Below, one piece after another: positions 50,264-56,744 of a stretch of 56,744 nt of DNA. The DNA comes from Frankia sp. AgB1.9 (GTDB taxonomy: Bacteria > Actinomycetota > Actinomycetes > Frankiales > Frankiaceae): positions 1 through 56,744 of the forward strand of contig NZ_JADWYX010000057.1 in NCBI RefSeq assembly GCF_016786355.1, read 5' to 3'. The notes under the pieces are model-generated. The model saw nothing but the letters and a program-made list of their open reading frames with translations, searched no databases and had not been told where the DNA came from. A program made the position numbers and the translations under genes. Position 1 is the first letter of the stretch; each line of letters opens with the position of its first letter.

Positions 50264-52675
50264 ATGGCCGCATTCCCTCTCGATGGCATCCGCGTCCTGG
50301 AACTGGCGACGGGGATCGCCGGGCCCTACTGCGGCAAGTTGTTCGCCGACGCCGGCGCCGATGTCGTCAAGCTCGAAGGCCCGGGTGGCGACCCGACCCG
50401 GGCCTGGTCGGCGTCCGGCGTGCACGCTGACGGCGACGGGGCGCTCTTCAGATTCCTGAACACGTCGAAACGCTCCGTAGCCGCCGGCATCGACAGCCCG
50501 CTCGGCCGGGCGCTGGTCGCCGCCGCTGACGTCATCGTCGTCGGCGGAGACCTCGCCGCGCAGCCCACTGGCCCCCAGCTCGCCTTCGTACGTCGGCTGG
50601 CGGCGGACGGTCCGCGCGCCGTCGTGCTCGCGATCAGCCCCTGGGGGCTCGCCGGGCCGTGGCCGGACGAGCACCGCCCGGCGAGCGAGTTCCTCCTACA
50701 GGCGCTGTGCGGGTCGATCGCGTGGCGCGGTGAGCCCGCTGGTCCCCCGCTGCAGGCCGGCGGCCGGCTTGGCGAGTGGGCCTCCGGCGCCTATGCCGCC
50801 GTCGTCGGACTCGCCGCGCTGCGTGGCGCCCGCCGCGACGGCACCGGCGAGATCGCCGACATCTCCATGCTCGAATGCATGGCAATCATGATGGGTGGGT
50901 TGTCGGTTGTCGGGCCGACCATCATGGGCCGCGGGCCGGGTGTGCCCGGGTCGGCGGGGCGGATTCCCGAGCTACCGTCGATCGAGCCAACCAAAGATGG
51001 CGGACTCGTCGGCTTCTGCACCATCACAGCTCAGCAGTTCCAGGACTTCCTCGTTCTCATCGACCGTCCCGACCTGCTCGACGACACAGACCTGCTCAGG
51101 CAGGCCTCCCGCCACGCACGCCGCGAGGAGTTCCTCGCCGCCGTGCATGCCTGGACCACCCAGCGCACCACCGCCGAGATCGTCGAGACTGCCGCCGCGC
51201 TGCGCATCCCAGTGACTCCAGTCGGCACCCCCGAGACGGTGACGACGATCGACCAGTTCACGGCCCGCGGTGTGTTCGTCCCCAACCCTTCTGGCGGCTT
51301 CCTACAGCCCCGGGTGCCTTACCGGGTTGGGGAGTTCACCGGCAGGCCGTTCATGCCCGCGCCCGCGCTCGGCGAGCACGACGACGCTGTCGACTGGGCG
51401 CCCCGGCCCGCCGGCCCGCCCGCGCCCTCTGGGCCTCGACCGCTGCCGCTCGACGGGCTGCGGGTCGTCGACCTCACCGCGTTCTGGGCCGGGCCCTCCG
51501 CGACGACGCTGCTCGGTGCGCTCGGCGCTGACGTCATCAAGATCGAGGGCGTGACTCGTCCGGACGGAATGCGCTTCTCCGGCGGCAAGCCACCGACCGA
51601 GGCGGACTGGTGGGAATGGGGCACCATGTTCCTCGCGACCAACGCCAACAAGCGGGCCATCAGCCTGGAACTGTCGCCCTCCCGCCCCGAGGGGCTGGAG
51701 CTCGCCCGCCGGCTGCTCGCCGCGAGCGACGTCGTGATCGAGAACTTCTCGCCCCGGGTGCTGACCAACCTGGGCCTCGACTGGGACGCGGTGCAGGGCG
51801 CCAACCCCGCCGCCGTGCTCACCCGGATGCCCGCGTTCGGCCTCGACGGGCCCTGGCGTGACCGCACTGGGTTCGCCCAGACCATGGAGCAGGCCTCGGG
51901 CCTTGCCTGGCTTACCGGCACCGCCGACGGCCCGCCGCTCATCCCACGTGGCCCATGCGACCCGATCGCCGGCCTGCACGCCGCGTTCGCCACCCTCGTC
52001 GCCCTGACCGAACGTGACCGCACCGGACGCGGCAGCCTCGTCGAGGCCACCATGGTCGAGGCCGTACTCAACGTGGCCGCCGAACTCACCGTCGAATACA
52101 CCGACCACGGCGCCGCGTTGCGCCGGGACGGCAACCGTGGTCCTCTCGCCGCCCCGCAGGGGGTCTACCCCTGCGCCGGCGACGACGGCTGGGTCTCGCT
52201 CGCCGTAACCGATGACACCCAGTGGCCGGCGCTGTGCGCGCTACTCGGTCGGGCCGACCTGGTCGCCGACGCCCGGCTCGGCAGCGCGGCGCGCCGGCGG
52301 GAGCGGGCCGACCAGATCGACGCGGCGATCCGGGCCTGGACCACAAGGCGGGAGAAGACCGAAGCGGCGACGGCGCTTGCCGCGGCCGGGATCCCCGCCG
52401 CGCCGGTCACCCCGGCCGCCGACCTGCTCGACAACCCGCAGCTGGCCGCCCGCGGCTTCTTCGAACCACTCGCCCATTCCGTCGTAGGCAAGCATCCGAT
52501 GCCTGGCGTCGCCTTCCGCCTGGCCAGCTACGACGGCCAGCTGTTACGGCGTCCGGCGCCCACCTTCGGCCAGCACAACGACGAGGTCTACGGCGACCTG
52601 CTGGGCTTCGGGGCCGACGAGATCGACGGATGGCGCGAGAGAAACCTGATCAGCGACCGGCCGGCCGGTGTCTGA
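50264..52675 (+). CDS. tandem family III (CaiB/BaiF) CoA-transferase, two fused domains
   Basis: This 803-residue protein consists of two CoA-transferase domains. Domain 1 (about residues 1-380) starts LDGIRVLELATGIAGPYCGK; domain 2 (about 395-790) starts LDGLRVVDLTAFWAGPSATT. In domain 2 the catalytic Asp is present (RGPCDPIAGLHAAF). At the equivalent place domain 1 reads GGRLGEWASGAYAA, with Glu for Asp. Family III enzymes work as interlocked dimers, so the fusion may be an intramolecular pair with one normal site and one altered site. The ATG at 50264 follows the amidohydrolase stop by four bases. Confidence 0.88.
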   Translation: MAAFPLDGIRVLELATGIAGPYCGKLFADAGADVVKLEGPGGDPTRAWSASGVHADGDGALFRFLNTSKRSVAAGIDSPLGRALVAAADVIVVGGDLAAQPTGPQLAFVRRLAADGPRAVVLAISPWGLAGPWPDEHRPASEFLLQALCGSIAWRGEPAGPPLQAGGRLGEWASGAYAAVVGLAALRGARRDGTGEIADISMLECMAIMMGGLSVVGPTIMGRGPGVPGSAGRIPELPSIEPTKDGGLVGFCTITAQQFQDFLVLIDRPDLLDDTDLLRQASRHARREEFLAAVHAWTTQRTTAEIVETAAALRIPVTPVGTPETVTTIDQFTARGVFVPNPSGGFLQPRVPYRVGEFTGRPFMPAPALGEHDDAVDWAPRPAGPPAPSGPRPLPLDGLRVVDLTAFWAGPSATTLLGALGADVIKIEGVTRPDGMRFSGGKPPTEADWWEWGTMFLATNANKRAISLELSPSRPEGLELARRLLAASDVVIENFSPRVLTNLGLDWDAVQGANPAAVLTRMPAFGLDGPWRDRTGFAQTMEQASGLAWLTGTADGPPLIPRGPCDPIAGLHAAFATLVALTERDRTGRGSLVEATMVEAVLNVAAELTVEYTDHGAALRRDGNRGPLAAPQGVYPCAGDDGWVSLAVTDDTQWPALCALLGRADLVADARLGSAARRRERADQIDAAIRAWTTRREKTEAATALAAAGIPAAPVTPAADLLDNPQLAARGFFEPLAHSVVGKHPMPGVAFRLASYDGQLLRRPAPTFGQHNDEVYGDLLGFGADEIDGWRERNLISDRPAGV

Positions 52676-52818
52676 CCCAGCCGCTGCGCCCGCGCGGCGA
52701 TGTTGGTCCCGGCCTCTCCCTGCTCCGTCGACGCCGGCCTGATCTTCAGCGACACGATCTACAACCAGCTACTTCGCCCCAACGTCGACGGGGCGACCCG
52801 ACCGCAAGGAGACCGACC

Positions 52819-53805
52819 ATGGCCCCACCCGACAACCTGCCGGCGCTTGCTGTGCCGGCGCGTGAGATCCCGGTCCCGACGTCCGTGAGTCCGCAAGCGC
52901 GGGCCGTGCTGGCGATGGGGCCGATGGACATGGGTGAGTACCCCGCCCAGAATGACGCCGACGCATGGCGGGCGATGATCAAAGCCGCGGATGACGCGGT
53001 CCTGTCCATGCTGCTCGCGCAGGCGTCGGGACTCCCGTCCGACGTGCAGGAGATCGACGTCGCCGGGGTTCGGATATACACGATCAGACCCCAGGACCTG
53101 CCCGCCGACGACCGGCGCGTATTCCTCGACGTACACGGCGGCGCCCTGGTCATGGGTGGTGGCGAGTGCTGCCGGCTCACCGGCGCCGGTACCGCCGCGC
53201 GCGTCGGCGCGACCGTTTGGGCGGTCGACTACCGGATGCCCCCCGACCATCCGTACCCGGCGGCGCTGGACGACTGCGTCGCCGCCTACCGCGCACTCCT
53301 GGAGGATCATCGACCGGATGAGATCATCGTGGGTGGGGCATCGGCCGGCGGCAACCTGGCCGCCGCGCTCATTCTGAGAGCGCGCGACGAGGGACTGCCG
53401 TTGCCAGCGGCCGCGGTGCTGAATACGCCGGAAGTCGACCTCACAGAGTCGGGAGACACCTTCCAGACCAACCTCGGCGTCGACACCGTCCTCACCCGCA
53501 GCGCGATGCCCGCCAGCCTCCTCTATGCCGCCGGGCACGATCTCGCCGACCCCTACCTGTCGCCCTTGTTCGGCGACCTCTCCAAAGGCTTTCCACCCAC
53601 GCTGCTCGCCAGCGGGACACGCGACCTGCTTCTTTCGAACACAGTGCGCATGCACCGGGCCCTACGCAAGGCGGGCGTGCCAGCCGACCTGCACGTGCTC
53701 GAGGCCGCGCCGCACGCCGCCTTTTTCGGAACCGCGCCCGAAGACGGGGAGCTTGACCGCGAGGTCCGCCGCTTCGTCGATGCCCACTGGGGCACGCTGG
53801 CTTGA
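52819..53805 (+). CDS. alpha/beta hydrolase, HSL-type esterase
   Basis: This 328-residue esterase has the oxyanion motif HGGAL, the nucleophile GASAGGNLAAAL, the acid in SGTRDLLLSNT and the catalytic His in EAAPHAAFFGT. It is more distant from the two esterases at 21700 and 38499 than they are from each other. The ATG at 52819 has AAGGAG upstream. It lies 143 bases after the tandem CoA-transferase in the same direction and may hydrolyse an ester or lactone in this pathway. Confidence 0.88.
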   Translation: MAPPDNLPALAVPAREIPVPTSVSPQARAVLAMGPMDMGEYPAQNDADAWRAMIKAADDAVLSMLLAQASGLPSDVQEIDVAGVRIYTIRPQDLPADDRRVFLDVHGGALVMGGGECCRLTGAGTAARVGATVWAVDYRMPPDHPYPAALDDCVAAYRALLEDHRPDEIIVGGASAGGNLAAALILRARDEGLPLPAAAVLNTPEVDLTESGDTFQTNLGVDTVLTRSAMPASLLYAAGHDLADPYLSPLFGDLSKGFPPTLLASGTRDLLLSNTVRMHRALRKAGVPADLHVLEAAPHAAFFGTAPEDGELDREVRRFVDAHWGTLA

Positions 53806-54184
53806 CGGAGAGGTGGCTTTCTCTGCTGCTCCCGCTCCAGGGGATCGAGATCGACGGCGCCCTAGCCGGCGTCGCGAAACTGTCGTAACGATTGCCCCGG
53901 CCCGTCGATGACCTGCTCGTACTCACCGGGCTGACGGGTGCTGACTGACTGTCCCTCTCGATGGCTGCCTTGGCCATCGCGTGCTCATGGACCCGGACTT
54001 TTGGGCCGTCGATGCGCTGCCAAACATGGCGGGCGCTCGGTCCGGGGCGGCTCAGACCAAGACATAGACGATCTGCGCGCTCCGCCGCGCGCCAGAAGGC
54101 ATTGCGGCCCTCGACATCGTCGCCATGACCTCGCCCGTCGCTCGGAACACTTCATTTTGAACGTCCTGGTCTGGAGGCAAAGTC
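53806..54184. other. 379-base intergenic region
   Basis: No gene was recognised. A terminator-like hairpin lies at 53959-53979. The last bases carry the ribosome site GGAGG of the binding-protein gene at 54185. Confidence 0.45.
53959..53979. terminator. small hairpin after the esterase gene
   Basis: CGATGGC and GCCATCG form a perfect 7-bp stem with a seven-base loop, 154 bases after the esterase stop. It is a possible terminator separating the esterase from the binding-protein gene. It lacks a U-tract and is short. Confidence 0.3.
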
Positions 54185-55543
54185 ATGTACCGATTAAGAA
54201 CCCTGACGGCAATTACCGCCGTCGGAGCATTGTTGGCAGTCGCGGCCTGTGGGAGTGGTGGTTCGGGGGGTGGTAGCGGGCCGAAGCCCGCCACGGCCAT
54301 ACCCGCGTCCGCATTCAAAGCGAGGCCGATCGACACCTGGGATAACGCCGGGGTCACCGTGGACCCGGCAACGCTGAAGTGTTCGGGCAAGGCGCCGAAC
54401 CCGACCCGTGGCATCACGGACACGTCGGTGAAGGTCGGTGGCCTGGGGTATCTGACAAGCCCGAGCGGCAGCTCGATGGCTGGCTCGGACGTCGGAGCGA
54501 TGGTCCGGTTCCAGCGGGCGAACGACACGGGCGGGGTGAACGGCCGGAAGATAGATTTCATCGGCATGAAGGACGACGGTGGGGACCCGGGGATCGACGC
54601 CACCCAAGCCCATATCCTCGCCCAGCAGGACCAGGTGTTCGCGGTGGTGCCGCTGCTTTCGGGTTCGGCCAACTATCTCGACACCTTCTGCAGGGAGATC
54701 GTTCCCTTCTTCGGCTGGGCTACCAACGACGGCTTCTGCAAGAACGCCATCGGCTTCGGCTTCTCCGGCTGCCTGACACCGGATCCGGACCCGAGCAAGC
54801 GGATCGACTCGACCACCTGGGGGATGCTGATGCGGTCCCTGTTCAAGGAGGCCACAAGCAAGACCATTGCCGTCGTCGGCCAGGACATCGACTCCTCCCG
54901 CATCGGCGTCAAGGGCACCGCCCACCTGGCAACGCTCAGCGGTGACAAGGTCGTCTACCAGGAGTCACCGATCCCGGCCACCGGGTTGACCGACCCGACT
55001 CCCGTCGTCAACGCGCTCATGACGTCGAACCACGGTCAGCCGCCGGATGTCATCACCGTCGCGCTCGATTTCACGACAACAGTGAAGCTGACGGAGGCCC
55101 TGCGGGCCGCCGGGTTCAAGGGCATTTTCATCAGCACCGCCACCTACGATCCCCGGTTGACGTCCTTCGCAGCCCTCGACGGCACCCAGACCCTCCTGCA
55201 GTTCGCGCCGACCGAGGCAGCTACACCGGGTATCGCCCAGCTCAAGGCCGACTTCGCCAAGTACGCCCCGAAGCAGGTCCTCAGCCTGTCCGCGCTGGCC
55301 GGGTACTGGTCCGCCGACCTCTTCCTGAGCGTGCTGGCGAAGACCGGGAGAAACCTCACCGTCGACTCCTTCCTCAACAGCGCCAACAGCGGCTTCACGC
55401 ACAGCGTGGAGGGAGCTCTGCCGGAGACCCAGTGGCCTCTCAACCACGTCGTCAGCGTTCCGTGCGCGGCGCTGGTGGAACTCAAGGACAAGAAATATGT
55501 CGAGACGGTGAAGGCATCGTGTGCAAGCCTGATCAAACCCTGA
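54185..55543 (+). CDS. ABC-type substrate-binding lipoprotein
   Basis: This 452-residue type I binding protein has a lipoprotein signal (lipobox VAAC, followed by a Gly/Ser-rich linker), then TRGITDTSVKVGGLGYLTS and NDTGGVNGRKIDF. The ATG at 54185 has GGAGG seven bases upstream. It is a paralogue of the receptor at 18981-20360; they share ITDTS, GQDIDSSR and ETQWPLNHVV. No permease or ATPase gene is adjacent, so it may serve the fused LivHMF importer at 14333-18057 or a distant transporter. Confidence 0.9.
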   Translation: MYRLRTLTAITAVGALLAVAACGSGGSGGGSGPKPATAIPASAFKARPIDTWDNAGVTVDPATLKCSGKAPNPTRGITDTSVKVGGLGYLTSPSGSSMAGSDVGAMVRFQRANDTGGVNGRKIDFIGMKDDGGDPGIDATQAHILAQQDQVFAVVPLLSGSANYLDTFCREIVPFFGWATNDGFCKNAIGFGFSGCLTPDPDPSKRIDSTTWGMLMRSLFKEATSKTIAVVGQDIDSSRIGVKGTAHLATLSGDKVVYQESPIPATGLTDPTPVVNALMTSNHGQPPDVITVALDFTTTVKLTEALRAAGFKGIFISTATYDPRLTSFAALDGTQTLLQFAPTEAATPGIAQLKADFAKYAPKQVLSLSALAGYWSADLFLSVLAKTGRNLTVDSFLNSANSGFTHSVEGALPETQWPLNHVVSVPCAALVELKDKKYVETVKASCASLIKP

Positions 55544-55823
55544 GAAGGGCCAGCGCATGAGCCTGGACAAGTAGCGCGGGAAGGATGACCGGCCGGAGGT
55601 CCGCCGGGGGATCTCCGGTGTCTGTGGGAGGTCGCGGCCGGCGCGGACGTTGGCGACGGGCCTGGGCGCGTTCCTGTTCGCCGAGATCGGCGGAATGAGT
55701 AGGCAGGCGAGTTTCCGGACGCGCGCTGGGCGGCTTTACCGGATTTGATGGAGCAGTTTGATGTTTTGAGCGCTGCTTGCCTCGACGCGGGGCGGAGCCC
55801 GGGAAGTGGAAGGAGAGATGTAG

Positions 55824-56576
55824 ATGGGAATCCTCGACGGCAGGGTGGCGATTGTGACCGGAGCCGGCCGCGGGATCGGACGCGGGATCGCGCTGGCGCT
55901 CGGGTCGGAAGGTGCCTCTGTCACGGTGGTGGACCTGGACGCCGACAACGCCGAACGGGTGGCCAAAGAAGTCACCGCGCGCGGCACCCAGGCCTTCGGC
56001 TACCCCTGCGACATCCGCGACTCCCAGCAGGTGGACGCCTGCGTGACGGCGGTCGTCGAACGGTTCGGTGGTCTGGACATCCTCGTCAACAATGCGATGG
56101 CGTCACGGTCAGGGGTGCCCCTGGAAGAAGCCACTGACCAGGATCTTGCCTTGGCTCTGGAAACCGGGCCAGGCGCGACACTGGCCTTCATGCGCGCCGC
56201 CTTCCCACACCTGAAGGGCGACGGACGGATCATCAACCTCCGCTCCGGATCGGAACTACAGGGCCTACCCGGTTTCGGCACATACATCGCTGGGAAAGCG
56301 GCCGTCGGCGGCCTCACCAAAGCCGCCGCCCGGGAATGGGGGCAGCACGGCATCACCGTCAACGCCATCGCCCCGTTCGCCACATCCGAGAGCATGCGTC
56401 AATTCTTCGACCAGCATCCGACAGAACTCGAGCAGGTCGTCGCCGGCCTGTCGGTCAAACGGGTCGGCGACCCCGAGAACGACATCGGCCGAGCAGCGGT
56501 CTACCTCGCCGGCCCGGATGCCGGCTACGTCACCGGGCTCACCCTGCACGTCGACGGCGGCGGCTCGTTCGAGTAG
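55824..56576 (+). CDS. SDR-family oxidoreductase
   Basis: This 250-residue SDR has TGAGRGIG, NNAM in place of NNAG, and catalytic YIAGK after LRSGSELQG, ending with TGLTLHVDGGGSFE. The ATG at 55824 has AAGGAG upstream. It lies about 280 bases after the binding-protein gene. The intervening bases hold only a 5-codon open frame at 55557 and no recognisable gene. It should oxidise or reduce a hydroxyl/keto intermediate of the catabolic run; the substrate is unknown. Confidence 0.87.
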   Translation: MGILDGRVAIVTGAGRGIGRGIALALGSEGASVTVVDLDADNAERVAKEVTARGTQAFGYPCDIRDSQQVDACVTAVVERFGGLDILVNNAMASRSGVPLEEATDQDLALALETGPGATLAFMRAAFPHLKGDGRIINLRSGSELQGLPGFGTYIAGKAAVGGLTKAAAREWGQHGITVNAIAPFATSESMRQFFDQHPTELEQVVAGLSVKRVGDPENDIGRAAVYLAGPDAGYVTGLTLHVDGGGSFE

Positions 56577-56637
56577 GCCCCACCCGGCTCGAACACAGGG
56601 CCGCCGCTCCGCACCGGAAAACCATCGGAAGAGCCGC

Positions 56638-56667
56638 GGGGGGGGGGGGGGGGGGCGGGGGGGGGGG
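56638..56667. repeat. poly-G tract
   Basis: Thirty bases are all G except one C (18 G, one C, then 11 G). Such tracts are rare in real genomes and common as two-colour sequencing artefacts or gap fill. It separates a normal SDR gene from a thiolase fragment that begins in mid-protein. Confidence 0.8.
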
Positions 56668-56668
56668 C

Positions 56669-56744
56669 GCGGCCGCCGTCAACGCGGCCGCCGCGGCGGT
56701 GGCCAGCGGCCAGGCGGAGTGCGTCGCGGTCTACCGCTCGCTCA
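56669..56744 (+). CDS. thiolase / lipid-transfer-type acetyl-CoA acetyltransferase, internal fragment at window edge
   Basis: The frame directly after the poly-G tract reads AVNAAAAAVASGQAECVAVY and then RSL at the edge. This matches the region around residues 80-110 of SCP2-type thiolases (AA.AVASG.AE.V.VYR), just after the catalytic Cys segment. The preceding 80 or so residues with the first catalytic Cys are absent from the sequence before the tract, so the gene is either broken or, more likely, misassembled. If real, its partner would be the OB-fold protein at 48517, as in steroid-type thiolase complexes. Confidence 0.55.

Noticed and set aside
55557..55574. Five-codon open frame after the receptor gene
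   Set aside because: It has a fair ribosome site but stops after five codons. Possibly the relic of a lost gene, but not supportable as a feature.
1..56744. CRISPR arrays, tRNA or rRNA genes, prophage or conjugation genes
   Set aside because: No regularly spaced repeats, no tRNA-like cloverleaf ends, no rRNA segments and no phage or transfer proteins were recognised.

Overview
The window is very GC-rich DNA with frequent GTG starts, strong purine-rich ribosome binding sites and many 4-bp stop/start overlaps. It carries mycofactocin-type and LLM/F420-type oxidoreductases, MMPL export, many short-chain dehydrogenases (SDRs) and many family III CoA-transferases. Together these point to a soil actinomycete with a large catabolic genome. 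A Frankia/Pseudofrankia-like or mycobacteria-like relative is plausible, but that is an inference from gene content. No rRNA, tRNA or CRISPR was seen.

Layout. 1-1230: debris of IS5-type and probably other insertion sequences. 1314-7130: an SDR faces a translationally coupled catabolic operon (aldehyde dehydrogenase, SDR, a deleted 3-hydroxyisobutyrate-dehydrogenase remnant, a duplicated carboxymuconolactone-decarboxylase-like protein, a TetR regulator), then another SDR. 7342-13246: a solute-binding lipoprotein, a NarL-type two-component pair and a divergent MMPL exporter. 13354-25334 (all minus strand): a Gfo/Idh/MocA oxidoreductase, a branched-chain-type ABC importer whose two permeases and one ATPase form a single LivH-LivM-LivF polypeptide, LivG, an alpha/beta hydrolase, a binding lipoprotein, a TetR regulator, an esterase and a beta-mannosidase-like GH2 enzyme. 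26131-39449: two membrane GGDEF proteins with decayed EAL domains, a BadF/NAGK-type kinase, a CoA-transferase, an aldehyde dehydrogenase plus mycofactocin-type SDR pair, a binding lipoprotein and an esterase. 39686-45925: a SnoaL-like protein, PucR-type and TetR regulators, an SDR, an acyl-CoA synthetase and a GAF-LuxR regulator. 46009-56744: a divergent IclR regulator and a plus-strand catabolic run (LLM oxidoreductase, SnoaL-like protein, OB-fold/Zn-ribbon protein, amidohydrolase, tandem CoA-transferase, alpha/beta hydrolase, binding lipoprotein, SDR), ending in a thiolase fragment next to a poly-G tract.

How the genes could work together: imported organic acids or esters would be hydrolysed (esterases), activated to CoA thioesters (acyl-CoA synthetase, CoA-transferases), oxidised (SDRs, aldehyde dehydrogenases, LLM enzyme) and cleaved (thiolase, with the OB-fold partner). 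TetR, IclR, PucR and LuxR regulators would control separate modules. No substrate can be named from sequence alone. The most unusual items are the single-chain LivH-LivM-LivF transporter, two paralogous solute-binding lipoproteins that sit beside signalling proteins rather than permeases, two diguanylate cyclases with an intact GGDEF and I-site but a degenerate EAL domain, several clean palindromes at promoters, and a probable assembly defect at the right end.
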